Below, piece after piece: positions 1 to 7,891 of a DNA stretch of 64,000 nt. Positions within the stretch are counted from its first letter, which is position 1, and every line of letters begins with the position of its first letter. Under the pieces are notes generated by a model. That model was not told the origin of the DNA, ran no database searches, and worked only from the letters and a program-made list of their open reading frames with translations. The translations under genes and the position numbers were made by a program. Origin of the DNA: Clostridiales bacterium (GTDB lineage: Bacteria; Bacillota; Clostridia; Christensenellales; UBA1242); contig SVIV01000001.1 of assembly GCA_015069325.1 (NCBI GenBank), forward strand, positions 1 to 64,000. The letters run 5' to 3'.

Positions 1-38
1 GTAGCGGTATCAGAAGGTGCCGCTGGATCACCTCCTTT
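1..38 (+). rRNA. 16S rRNA, 3' end (partial)
   Basis: The first bases carry the universal 3' terminus of small-subunit rRNA, including GGATCACCTCCTTT with the anti-Shine-Dalgarno core CCTCC at 31-35. The gene runs off the left edge of the window, so only the last ~38 bases are seen. No tRNA and no 23S gene follows. A terminator closes the unit at 214-242. Confidence 0.95.
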
Positions 39-213
39 TAAAGAGATAACTTAAGTCGACAGTATAAAACTGAGTGCGGTTGGGGGAAACTTCAACTGAA
101 AAAATGTATAATGTGTTTAAGACAAAGAGTATTGAAGAGATACACGAATAGAAATTGTCTAAGACACCCTGCTCAAAACTTTAAGAAAAATATTTACTAT
201 TTGATTAATAAAG
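39..213 (+). other. 16S rRNA trailer / spacer without tRNA or 23S
   Basis: This is the transcribed trailer between the 16S 3' end and its terminator. I see no tRNA-Ile or tRNA-Ala cloverleaf and no start of a 23S gene. It probably holds the 3' half of the 16S processing stem, whose partner would lie upstream of the window. Confidence 0.6.
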
Positions 214-246
214 AAGCCTAGGATAATTCCTAGGCTTTTTTATTTG
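214..246 (+). terminator. Rho-independent terminator of the 16S unit
   Basis: Perfect 9-bp stem AAGCCTAGG (214-222) with CCTAGGCTT (229-237), loop ATAATT, then a T-rich tail. It ends the rRNA transcript before any 23S gene. Confidence 0.9.
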
Positions 247-417
247 TTTTTTGCTATGACATTACTATTTGTGGAGCAATCGAATTTTAATTTTCTTTGT
301 TGATTCATGTGAAATGAGTTGTTTTTAAAAAAAATATTTTAGAGTAGTTGAAAAATGATATATGGTAATATATAAACGTTTGATTTTTAAATTTTTTTTG
401 TTTTTGATAAATTGCTT

Positions 418-445
418 TTGATATTTAATAAATTTATGATAAACT
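418..445 (+). promoter_or_regulatory. Sigma-A-type promoter for the glycosyltransferase at 468
   Basis: TTGATA at 418-423, 16-base spacer, TAAACT at 440-445. Transcription would start near 452, just before the AGAGGAG ribosome binding site. Confidence 0.5.
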
Positions 446-467
446 ACTTTTATTAGAGGAGACTAAT

Positions 468-1646
468 ATGGACAAAAAATTAAAAATAGGATTTTTCATT
501 GATACTTTCTATCCTATGGTAGATGGTGTTGTAACTGTAGTAGATAATCTTGCTACTCTTTTATCGGACAAATGTGATGTTACGGTGTTCACCGTTGCAC
601 CTGCAGATAAAACTAAGGTTGATACTAAAGAGCATAAATATAATGTTGTAAGATGTAAGTCAAGCAAATTATTTTTCTTAGATTATGATTTACCAAGACC
701 GGGTAGTGATAAAGTGTTTTTGCAAGAGTTAAATAATAGTGATTTGGATTTAGTATATTTTCACTCTCCAATGTCGCTTGCAAAATATGCAATTAAGTAT
801 GCGAAAGAGAAAAATATTCCAATCATGTCGCATATGCATTCACAGTATAAAAGAGATTTTAAGCGTGCAACACATAGTAAATTATTAACTAATATACTGA
901 TGAATAAAATTATGAAGGTTTTCAATGAAAGTGATTGCGCTGTTGCAGTGAACGAATGGACAGAAGAATTGTATCTCAAAGAGTATGGATTGACTTGTCC
1001 AACAAGAGTAATTTACAACGCTACAAATATGACGCCCCTTGAAAATATAGAATTAGCGAAAGAAGAAATCAACAAAGAGTATGGATTATCAAAAGATGAA
1101 AAAATATTTTTATTTGTTGGTAGAATAAACAAACTTAAAAATATTGCTTTTACTATTGATGCACTTAAACTTTTAAATAAAAAATATCAAAATTTTAAAT
1201 TCTTAATTGTGGGGAGTGGTAAAGATAGCGAATCCTTTAAAAAGCAAGCAAAAGCTCTGGGTATAGAAGATAAAGTTGTTTTTGTTGGTAGGGTAATGGA
1301 TATTGAAAAGTTAAAGAAATTATATGCAAGGGCAGATTTGTTTTTATTCCCATCGAAATATGACACAGATGGGCTTGTAAAAATGGAAGCGGCGGCACAA
1401 GGCACTCCAACAGTGTTTATTGATGGCACAGGCGCAGCTTCATCAATTACTCCAGATGAAACAGGTTTTATTTCAGATGATAATATCGAGGATTTTGCTG
1501 ATACTATTTTCAAAGCAATTACAGATAAGGCGTTGTATAATAAGGTTAGTAAAAATGTAACCACTCAAGTTTATCGTACTTGGTATCAATCTGCTGATGA
1601 AGTTTATAAATTAATGCTTGAATTAATAGGCAAAAAGAACAATTAA
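468..1646 (+). CDS. GT4-family glycosyltransferase
   Basis: A 392-residue GT-B fold glycosyltransferase of the GT4 type, probably transferring a sugar from an activated donor to a lipid or glycan at the inner face of the membrane. The N-terminus has the usual acceptor-domain opening (IGFFIDTFYPMVDGVVT). The C-terminal donor domain shows FLFVGRINKLKNI (about residue 215), the KKLYARADLFLFPS segment and the nucleotide-sugar loop DTDGLVKMEAAAQGTP near residue 300, where the second Glu of the usual EX7E motif is not obvious. Family relatives include 1,2-diacylglycerol 3-glucosyltransferases. The start follows AGAGGAG at good spacing. It is transcribed alone, with its own promoter and terminator, but lies beside a second lipid-type glycosyltransferase (4081-5202), so a glycolipid role is plausible. 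The exact sugar and acceptor cannot be told. Confidence 0.85.
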   Translation: MDKKLKIGFFIDTFYPMVDGVVTVVDNLATLLSDKCDVTVFTVAPADKTKVDTKEHKYNVVRCKSSKLFFLDYDLPRPGSDKVFLQELNNSDLDLVYFHSPMSLAKYAIKYAKEKNIPIMSHMHSQYKRDFKRATHSKLLTNILMNKIMKVFNESDCAVAVNEWTEELYLKEYGLTCPTRVIYNATNMTPLENIELAKEEINKEYGLSKDEKIFLFVGRINKLKNIAFTIDALKLLNKKYQNFKFLIVGSGKDSESFKKQAKALGIEDKVVFVGRVMDIEKLKKLYARADLFLFPSKYDTDGLVKMEAAAQGTPTVFIDGTGAASSITPDETGFISDDNIEDFADTIFKAITDKALYNKVSKNVTTQVYRTWYQSADEVYKLMLELIGKKNN

Positions 1647-1679
1647 AGAAGATGATCTCGGTCTTCTTCTTTTTTTTTG
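1645..1679 (+). terminator. Terminator after the GT4 gene
   Basis: Stem AAGAAGA (1646-1652) with TCTTCTT (1662-1668), followed by a run of T. Confidence 0.8.
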
Positions 1680-1687
1680 TAGTGAGT

Positions 1688-1762
1688 GCTATTTTTAGTA
1701 AAAAATGACACGATTGAATTAAACTCGAGCAGATTCAATGTCATTTTTTATAAAAAATAGCA
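1688..1762. repeat. Interrupted inverted repeat, ~75 bases
   Basis: GCTATTTTT (1688-1696) pairs with AAAAATAGC (1754-1762), and AAAAAATGACA (1701-1711) pairs with TGTCATTTTTT (1739-1749). An inner ATTGAA/TTCAAT pair also forms. The element lies between a terminator and a promoter, so it is outside both flanking transcripts. It could be a small mobile-repeat relic or a bidirectional structure. It has no obvious terminal duplication. Confidence 0.6.
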
Positions 1763-1769
1763 AATATTG

Positions 1770-1798
1770 TTGCAAAAAAAGCGTAATAATGTTACAAT
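1770..1798 (+). promoter_or_regulatory. Promoter for the HAD / nucleotidyltransferase / GT28 operon
   Basis: TTGCAA at 1770-1775, 17-base spacer, TACAAT at 1793-1798. Transcription would begin near 1805. This rules out a start codon at 1767 for the downstream gene and supports 1818. Confidence 0.8.
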
Positions 1799-1817
1799 AC
1801 TACAAAGGAATGCACAA

Positions 1818-2450
1818 ATGAAAGAAAATTTAAAAGTAATTATCTTTGATTTTGATGAAACAATGTATTATTCATCAAATATCAAACAGTTTTATGTTGA
1901 ATACATAAAAAAGACATTAAGATCGCTTACCAAACATTCAGATGAAAAGATTCTTGAATTAATGAAAGAAAATGGATTTACGTCAGGCGGCGAAACGAGA
2001 GTTTCTTTTGGTAAAAATTGTTTAAAGTTTGGGGTTACGCCACAGCAGTGGAATGCTTATCGTATTGACAACTTTTTTCAAATTGATTATGACAATGCTG
2101 AAGTTGTGAACAATGATATTTTAAAAGAGTTGTCAGATGTCTATAAGCTATACATAGTGTCAAATGAAATTTATGAAAACATTGAATTCAAAGCAAAAAA
2201 GCTGGGTATTGATTTATCACCATTTACACTGGTTGCTCCCAAGAAATGTAATGTATTAGATAATAAGTTTTCAAAGCAAGATGCTTATCAAAACATATTA
2301 GATGAAAACGATGTGTCGGCAAAGCAGGCAATGGTGTTTGGAGATAGATATAATGTAGATATTTTACCGCTTGAAAATTTGGGTGGGCAAGGAGTGTTAG
2401 TAAAACACCCACGTGAAATTGAAGAATATATAAAGGAGAATTTATTATGA
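1818..2450 (+). CDS. HAD-superfamily hydrolase (probable phosphatase)
   Basis: A 210-residue HAD hydrolase that probably removes a phosphate from a small molecule in the cytoplasm. Motif I is FDFDETMYY near residue 10, with both aspartates. Motif II is in YIVSNE (Ser near residue 114), and motif IV is FGDRYNVDI near residue 173. An alpha-helical cap lies between motifs I and II, as in subclass I. An upstream in-frame ATG at 1767 sits within the promoter, whereas 1818 follows AAAGGA at 1804-1809, so I place the start at 1818. The stop overlaps the next start by 4 bases (ATGA), so it is co-translated with the nucleotidyltransferase/kinase. A role in making the metabolite that the neighbour activates is an inference. 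The substrate is unknown. Confidence 0.8.
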   Translation: MKENLKVIIFDFDETMYYSSNIKQFYVEYIKKTLRSLTKHSDEKILELMKENGFTSGGETRVSFGKNCLKFGVTPQQWNAYRIDNFFQIDYDNAEVVNNDILKELSDVYKLYIVSNEIYENIEFKAKKLGIDLSPFTLVAPKKCNVLDNKFSKQDAYQNILDENDVSAKQAMVFGDRYNVDILPLENLGGQGVLVKHPREIEEYIKENLL

Positions 2451-4081
2451 AAGATATGCAATTAGTTATTTTAATGGGGGGAAAGGCAACAAGACTTGCT
2501 CCACTTAGTTATGCTCTTCCAAAAGGGCTTTTAACAGTTAATCACAAACCAGGTATTTACAATATGATTATTGATTATGTAAAAAAAGGATTAAAAGATA
2601 TTACATTTGTTGTAAGTCCAGGAAACGAATCGATAGTGAAAAGCTTTATCAATAAATCATTTTCAAATCTTAATGTGAATTATGTTGTGCAAGAAAATCC
2701 ACAAGGACCATTGCATGCATTTGCTCTTTGCAAAGACTATATTACAAAACCAACATTATTGCTTTTAGGCGATACAATGTGTGAAACAAATTTAGATTAT
2801 TCATATGATTGGCTTGGATATATGAATATTCATGATCACTCTCATTCAAGATGGTGTTTAATTAAAACAAATAACGAAGATGATATTCAAGAAATTATCG
2901 ATAAGCCAGATTATACTCCAGAAACAAATAAAGTTTTGATTGGACTTTATAACTTTAGAAATCCAGAAGTTCTTAGAGATGCATTGTCTCAATCTTACGA
3001 GAAAAAACGTGGAGAACTTCAACTTAGCAGCATGATTGAATATTATATGGCTAGACAACAAATGAAAGGGGTAATCATTAAATCTTGGAAAGATACAGGC
3101 ACTCTTGAAGATTATACAAATACATTTAAAGATAGCATTGTAGGAAGAAATTTTAATTCATTTAATATTGATGATTATGGTGTTCTTACAAAGACAAGCA
3201 GTTATGGGAAATTAAAAAGCGAACTTATGTGGCTTAAGAAGATTCAATCTTCACCACTTAGTTTTTTGATTCCAAGATTTATCGGATATAAACAAACTGG
3301 AGACACAATTTCTTATCAAACCGAATTTGTTAACGATAGTTCTCTTGCAGAATATTATTTATACTATGATATATCAGAAGATAATTGGAAACATATTTTT
3401 AGAAAATTTTTAAATGTAGGCAATTTAATGTGGTCTAAAAAAGCACCAAGAAGTGCTGCAAATATTGTTCCTCTTGCAAGAAAAATGTATATTGATAAAA
3501 CAGAAGAACGTATTAAACTTTGGGAAAGAAAGGATATTTTAGAACAAGATTATGTTTATTGTAATGGCGAAAAATTATTATCTTTTGATAAAGTCTATAA
3601 GTTATTGCAACCAAAACTTGAAAAATTAATTAATACAAGTTCTAAATATTACTCTATTATTCACGGAGATCCTTGTTTTAGCAATGTAATTTACATTCCA
3701 TCTCTTTCGCTCTTTAAATTTATTGATCCAAGAGGAAATTTTGGTGTCGATATGATTTATGGGGACTCTCGTTATGATGTTGCTAAGACTAGACATAATT
3801 ATCATGGACTTTATGATTATATCACACAAGGGCTTTATAATCTTAAAGAAATTGATGCAGGAACTTTTGAATATTCATTCTTTACAAATAACATTATTAA
3901 TCCTAATATTTTTGATGATGTTGTTAAAGAATTTGGTTATGATATTAATGATATCGAACTTATTGAGGGGCTTCTCTTTATTAGTATGATTCCGCTTCAT
4001 TCAGAAGACAAAAATGCTCAAGTTATGTATTATTTGACTGGTTTAAAATGCTTAAATAATCAAATAAAGGAGTTAATTTAG
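2447..4081 (+). CDS. Bifunctional nucleotidyltransferase / aminoglycoside- or choline-kinase-like protein
   Basis: A 544-residue fusion. Residues ~1-240 form a sugar-1-phosphate-type nucleotidyltransferase, with the signature MGGKATRLAPLSYALPKG at residues 9-26 and LLGDTM for the metal-binding Asp. Residues ~260-544 look like the APH/choline-kinase fold: the catalytic loop is HGDPCFSN and the metal-binding Asp is in FIDPRGNFG. Such pairs make activated headgroups or sugars for capsule, teichoic or phospho-modified glycans. The kinase would phosphorylate a small molecule and the other domain would attach it to a nucleotide. The gene starts inside the HAD stop codon and ends one base into the next gene, so three proteins are translationally coupled. 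The order (transferase before kinase) and the HAD partner suggest one short pathway. The substrate cannot be read from the sequence. Confidence 0.8.
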   Translation: MKDMQLVILMGGKATRLAPLSYALPKGLLTVNHKPGIYNMIIDYVKKGLKDITFVVSPGNESIVKSFINKSFSNLNVNYVVQENPQGPLHAFALCKDYITKPTLLLLGDTMCETNLDYSYDWLGYMNIHDHSHSRWCLIKTNNEDDIQEIIDKPDYTPETNKVLIGLYNFRNPEVLRDALSQSYEKKRGELQLSSMIEYYMARQQMKGVIIKSWKDTGTLEDYTNTFKDSIVGRNFNSFNIDDYGVLTKTSSYGKLKSELMWLKKIQSSPLSFLIPRFIGYKQTGDTISYQTEFVNDSSLAEYYLYYDISEDNWKHIFRKFLNVGNLMWSKKAPRSAANIVPLARKMYIDKTEERIKLWERKDILEQDYVYCNGEKLLSFDKVYKLLQPKLEKLINTSSKYYSIIHGDPCFSNVIYIPSLSLFKFIDPRGNFGVDMIYGDSRYDVAKTRHNYHGLYDYITQGLYNLKEIDAGTFEYSFFTNNIINPNIFDDVVKEFGYDINDIELIEGLLFISMIPLHSEDKNAQVMYYLTGLKCLNNQIKELI

Positions 4082-5202
4082 TGAAAGTTTTATTATGCAC
4101 CATAACTGTTGGGGAAGGGGTAAACAAAATATGTAGGGCTGTTGCGCAAGAACTGGAAAATATGGGGATTGAAAACGAAGTATTCAACGTATATCAAGAT
4201 TGTCCAGAACGAGCAAAATTTGTATCAGAATCTTATTATAAAATCGTAAAAAGAATTCCAAGACTTGCTAGATTTTTTCAAAGACGATTAGGAAGATATG
4301 ATAGAAATCTTTTAAAAGCAAAAAATTATAAATACATCAAAAAAGATGTTGAAGCGCTTAGACCAATTCTAGACAAAAAAGTTAACGAAGAGGGTTTCGA
4401 TGTAATTTATTCGCCAGTTGCAAGTGTAGCTTTGACAGCATTGCTACTAAGACGAGAAGGAAAGATTAATTGCAAAATCGTTTATAATATTCCAGATTTT
4501 AATATTCCTACTTATGCTGAACTTTGCAATGATATTGATGCGATTATTTCTCCTTGTAAAGAAGCTACCGAAAATTTGTTAAAGTCAGGATTTGATGAAA
4601 AGCAAGTTTTCGAGTATAAAATTCCAATTGATGCCAAGTTTTTAGTGCAAAAAGATAAGAAGGCCATTAAAGATAGTTTAAATATCCCACAAGATAAATT
4701 TACAGTTCTTATCATGTCTGGTGGGTTTGGATTTGGAAGCAATGGCAAAATTTTGAATGACTTTTTAAAGTATAATAAAAATGTGCATTTTATTGTTGTT
4801 AACGGAAGAAACGAAGAAGAAAAAAATAAAATAGATAAGTATATTCAAGATAAAAATTTAACTAATGTTACAAATATAGGGTTCTGCACTGTTGTAGATG
4901 AAATGATGACTGCTGCTGATGTTGTGTTTACTAAACTTGGCGCAGCAACCATGTGTGAATCTTTTGCAAAAGAAGTTCTGATTATTACGACTAAGCAAAA
5001 ACTATATCCAGAATTTGACAATATGTTGCACCTTGAAAAAAGAAATGCTATATTGGTTTACAACAATACAAATCAATGTGCAAAAGCGATAGCAAAATTG
5101 ACTTGTGGTGAAATAAATTATGACAAACTGCAAGATAACTTTAAAAAGGAATTCAACAAGAATTCAGCAAAAGATATTGCAGGTCTTATTAAAAATATTT
5201 AA
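4081..5202 (+). CDS. GT28 / MGDG-synthase-like glycosyltransferase
   Basis: A 373-residue protein resembling monogalactosyldiacylglycerol synthase, UgtP and MurG-type GT28 enzymes, which glycosylate diacylglycerol or lipid-linked acceptors at the membrane. The N-terminal half has the family opening (LLCTITVGEGVNKICRAVAQ) and a basic amphipathic stretch (KRIPRLARFFQRRLGRY) typical of membrane-surface binding. The donor half has VLIMSGGFGFGS near residue 215 and a C-terminal TKLGAATMCESFAK loop equivalent to the nucleotide-binding GG-x-x-T region. It starts with GTG, overlapping the previous stop by one base. It is the last gene of the operon, and a terminator follows directly. The paralogous neighbour at 468 suggests stepwise glycolipid assembly. 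Acceptor and sugar are unknown. Confidence 0.8.
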   Translation: MKVLLCTITVGEGVNKICRAVAQELENMGIENEVFNVYQDCPERAKFVSESYYKIVKRIPRLARFFQRRLGRYDRNLLKAKNYKYIKKDVEALRPILDKKVNEEGFDVIYSPVASVALTALLLRREGKINCKIVYNIPDFNIPTYAELCNDIDAIISPCKEATENLLKSGFDEKQVFEYKIPIDAKFLVQKDKKAIKDSLNIPQDKFTVLIMSGGFGFGSNGKILNDFLKYNKNVHFIVVNGRNEEEKNKIDKYIQDKNLTNVTNIGFCTVVDEMMTAADVVFTKLGAATMCESFAKEVLIITTKQKLYPEFDNMLHLEKRNAILVYNNTNQCAKAIAKLTCGEINYDKLQDNFKKEFNKNSAKDIAGLIKNI

Positions 5203-5229
5203 AAGAGCAAAGCATTTGCTCTTTTTTAT
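5202..5229 (+). terminator. Terminator of the glycan operon
   Basis: Stem AGAGCAAA (5204-5211) with TTTGCTCT (5215-5222), loop GCA, T-tail. Confidence 0.85.
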
Positions 5230-5243
5230 TATAATTTTTAGTC

Positions 5244-5272
5244 TTGACGAATGGGCTAAACTGTGATACAAT
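5244..5272 (+). promoter_or_regulatory. Promoter for the WG-repeat pair
   Basis: TTGACG at 5244-5249, 17-base spacer, TACAAT at 5267-5272. Confidence 0.8.
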
Positions 5273-5288
5273 CAAGTAAAGGGAAATT

Positions 5289-6146
5289 ATGGAAGAAAAG
5301 TTTGTTGTTGTAGGAAGTGAACACGACTCTTGGCGTCCTGTAAAAATGAAAGATGGGACAGGTTATACTTTTTTGCATAGCGATGGTCATTTAATGCCAC
5401 ATAGATTTGAAGATGTAAATGAGTTTAGAAATGGCTTTGCAGTTGTGGAAACAAAGTGCGATCCAGAATATAGAAGAATGACTTATGTTGCTAAAAATGA
5501 AAAAGTAAGTCCAAGAAGGTTTACATCTGCAAACGATTTTAAAGATGGCGTAGCGGTTGCTTATGATGAATATGAAAAATTTTATCTAAATGCTGATGGG
5601 ACTATAATGCAACTGAAAAATACAATTTTAGATAAATTGATTCAAGTTCCTTCAAATTCTCCGTATATGCCAAGGATAGGAATTAAAAATAGATTTGGAG
5701 TGATGAAAACATATACAACTATTTTTGAAAAAATTGGCAATATTAGCGAAGGAATGATTCCCATTGAGATGCGTGATTCAAGCGGTCAAACATTTATGGA
5801 TAAACAATTTAATATTCTTCCTAAGCGGTTTCTAAAAGTTGGCAGATTTTCTAACGGGATTGCACCTGTAGTCACTTTTGATGAAAAATGCGAATTTGTA
5901 AGTAAGCAAGGAAAAGTATTTTCGCACAAGCAAATAGTTCAGGCGCATCAAGAATTGTTTCGATGCAGTTTTGAACAGGCACAGGAGCTCATTGATAAAA
6001 TTTATCATTACAATGCAATTTGTGAAGCAATACGTAAAAAGCAAGATGATGACGTCCGCTATCATTATGATATGGATAAAGATTATGACAAGTGGGTTGA
6101 AGAATCTTTAAGTGAACTTGACGAAGATGACGAGAATGAAATTTAA
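5289..6146 (+). CDS. WG-repeat-like protein A
   Basis: A 285-residue soluble protein without signal peptide or membrane segment. It is built of ~50-residue units of the WG/KWG-like type: phrases such as FRNGFAVVE, FKDGVAVAY, ISEGMIPIE and FSNGIAPVV recur, each followed by a strand ending in a turn such as NADG or SKQG. Such repeats usually fold as beta-propeller-like or solenoid domains and serve as binding platforms. The last ~75 residues are helical and very acidic (tail DEDDENEI). The gene shares a promoter with a paralogue 17 bases downstream. No catalytic motif is visible and I cannot give a function. AAAGGG precedes the ATG. Confidence 0.7.
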   Translation: MEEKFVVVGSEHDSWRPVKMKDGTGYTFLHSDGHLMPHRFEDVNEFRNGFAVVETKCDPEYRRMTYVAKNEKVSPRRFTSANDFKDGVAVAYDEYEKFYLNADGTIMQLKNTILDKLIQVPSNSPYMPRIGIKNRFGVMKTYTTIFEKIGNISEGMIPIEMRDSSGQTFMDKQFNILPKRFLKVGRFSNGIAPVVTFDEKCEFVSKQGKVFSHKQIVQAHQELFRCSFEQAQELIDKIYHYNAICEAIRKKQDDDVRYHYDMDKDYDKWVEESLSELDEDDENEI

Positions 6147-6163
6147 CAAAACAGGAGAGAAAA

Positions 6164-7042
6164 ATGGATAATAGTATTTTTGAAACTTATGAAGAAATAA
6201 AATATAATGTTAACAATGAAATTTGTATTTGTGAAGGTATTTCCTTTAAACCAAAAATGTCTAGGGGCACGGAAAGTAGCGGTGGAATAATATATAAAGA
6301 TGGGAAAAAAGTTGCCGAAACAGACGTGATGCCGAGTGGAAGCTTTGAAGATGGTGGCTTTTTCTTGGTGCTAACGAAAGATAAAAAAAGTTATAAATAT
6401 TGCAATGAAAATGGTCAGTTTACCAAAAGAGAATTTGGTAAAAAGTCTTCACCTTTTTATAATGGTTTTGCAAGAGTGGAAATTATTGATGAGTATAGGG
6501 CTGCACAGTATATGCGTGGCAAACAGAGACCATCTTATTTTACCTTTGCTAAAAAGGGGAAGAATGGGAAGTTTATGCTTATGAAACAAAGATTTGCATA
6601 TGCTACATTCATAGATAGATGTGGACTTGGCAGAGTAGTTGTTGCAGGCGAAAATCGTTTTGCTTACGTTACGAAAAAAGGAACAGTTTTGCCTTATAGA
6701 TTTCTTCACGCAGAAGACTGCTTCAGAAACGGTATGGCGGAAGTTACTTTACTTGATGGCAGAGATGCGTTTATTAGGGCAAATTATGATATCGTGGAAT
6801 TTGATGAACAAAATAGAATAAAGGTTATTACAACATTAAAACAGTTTGTGGACTTGCAAAACAATATTAAAGAATATGAAGAGAGTATGCAAAGCGAAGA
6901 AATATTGCCAAACGCAAATGAAATAAGCACACAAGAATTACAACCTGAGCAGGAAATTCAGCAAGAAACCAAAGACCTGCAAGAGCAATCACAAAAACTT
7001 AAAGAAGAAATTTTAGACTATTATTCAGATATTTTAATGTAA
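6164..7042 (+). CDS. WG-repeat-like protein B
   Basis: A 292-residue paralogue of the preceding protein. It shares the repeat phrases FEDGGFFLV, FYNGFARVE and FRNGMAEVTL, and the phrase PYRFLHAEDCF parallels PHRFEDVNEF in protein A. The N-terminal ~215 residues are the repeat region. The last ~75 form a charged, Glu/Gln-rich helix (about residues 225-290) predicted to be coiled coil. It has no signal peptide. A strong SD (AGGAGAG) lies 17 bases after gene A's stop, so both are made from one transcript. A terminator follows. The pair looks like a duplicated scaffold or ligand-binding protein. Function unknown. Confidence 0.7.
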   Translation: MDNSIFETYEEIKYNVNNEICICEGISFKPKMSRGTESSGGIIYKDGKKVAETDVMPSGSFEDGGFFLVLTKDKKSYKYCNENGQFTKREFGKKSSPFYNGFARVEIIDEYRAAQYMRGKQRPSYFTFAKKGKNGKFMLMKQRFAYATFIDRCGLGRVVVAGENRFAYVTKKGTVLPYRFLHAEDCFRNGMAEVTLLDGRDAFIRANYDIVEFDEQNRIKVITTLKQFVDLQNNIKEYEESMQSEEILPNANEISTQELQPEQEIQQETKDLQEQSQKLKEEILDYYSDILM

Positions 7043-7046
7043 ATTT

Positions 7047-7075
7047 GACGCAATTAATTTGCGTCTTTTTTATTT
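7047..7075 (+). terminator. Terminator after the WG-repeat pair
   Basis: Stem GACGCAA (7047-7053) with TTGCGTC (7059-7065), then T-tail. Confidence 0.85.
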
Positions 7076-7124
7076 TTATCATATTTGAAAAACCCAATTC
7101 GTATAAATAGGCGTAGGAGAAGTT

Positions 7125-7880
7125 ATGACTTTTTGGGTGCTTGTGTTGCTTGGTGTTGTGCAAGGCATTTGTGAATTTTTGCCCATTTCTTCCAGCGGAC
7201 ATTTGGTTTTGCTGTCTTCTATTTTTGGTGTGCAAGAAAGTTTATTTGTAAGCATTATTTTTCACTTAGCAACTTTGTTTGCAGTAGTTGTTATTTTTCG
7301 AAAAGATTTGTGGAGAATGATTAAAAATCCATTTTCAAATGAAGTTATTTTGCTCGCAGTCGCCACAATTATGACTTGCATTATTGCTTTGATTTTTATG
7401 CCATTACTTAAAGATTCTTTTGCGGGTGGTATTTTGCCTATCTCTTTTTTGTTGAGTGCGATATTTTTGTTTTTTAGCGAAAAGCGGCATACAAAGCCGG
7501 GAAAAATAGGAATAAAAAAAGCGATTTTGATAGGGCTAGCACAAGGTGTTGCGCTTGTGCCGGGGATTTCTCGTTCTGGCACAACAATTAGCGCGGGATT
7601 AATTGCGGGTGCAGAAAAAAAAGAGTGCGCAAAGTTTTCGTTTTTACTCTCGATTCCAATCATTGTTGCTTCGCTTTTGCTTGAAATCGTCGAAGTCGCA
7701 AAAGAAGGATTATCAGTAAATATTAATATTGTAGGACTTGTTGTAGGTGGGATTTTAGCATTTTCGATTGCGCTAGTGAGTATAAAATTTATGTTAAAAC
7801 TTACTGAAAAAACAAATTTGAAGTGGTTTTCTTTATATCTGGTTTTTATGTCGATTTTGTCAGGTGTTATTTTTTGGTAA
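7125..7880 (+). CDS. uppP: Undecaprenyl-diphosphatase (UppP/BacA)
   Basis: A 251-residue integral membrane enzyme that dephosphorylates undecaprenyl diphosphate, recycling the lipid carrier of peptidoglycan and wall polymers. It also gives bacitracin tolerance. Both signature motifs are intact: the Glu-rich block GICEFLPISSSGH at residues 14-26 (E17, H26), and the phosphatase loop VPGISRSGTT around residue 145. About seven hydrophobic helices span the protein, and the length matches the family, slightly short. The ATG follows AGGAGAAG. The next gene starts 11 bases downstream, so the two are probably co-transcribed. Confidence 0.95.
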   Translation: MTFWVLVLLGVVQGICEFLPISSSGHLVLLSSIFGVQESLFVSIIFHLATLFAVVVIFRKDLWRMIKNPFSNEVILLAVATIMTCIIALIFMPLLKDSFAGGILPISFLLSAIFLFFSEKRHTKPGKIGIKKAILIGLAQGVALVPGISRSGTTISAGLIAGAEKKECAKFSFLLSIPIIVASLLLEIVEVAKEGLSVNINIVGLVVGGILAFSIALVSIKFMLKLTEKTNLKWFSLYLVFMSILSGVIFW

Positions 7881-7891
7881 AGGGAGAATAA

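Noticed and set aside
1767..1817. Longer N-terminus for the HAD hydrolase
   Set aside because: The sequence holds a TTGCAA-17-TACAAT promoter, and the SD AAAGGA fits the ATG at 1818.
468..5202. Full capsule or teichoic-acid cluster
   Set aside because: No polymerase, flippase, ABC exporter or ligase is present. Only two glycosyltransferases, a HAD and a transferase/kinase are found.
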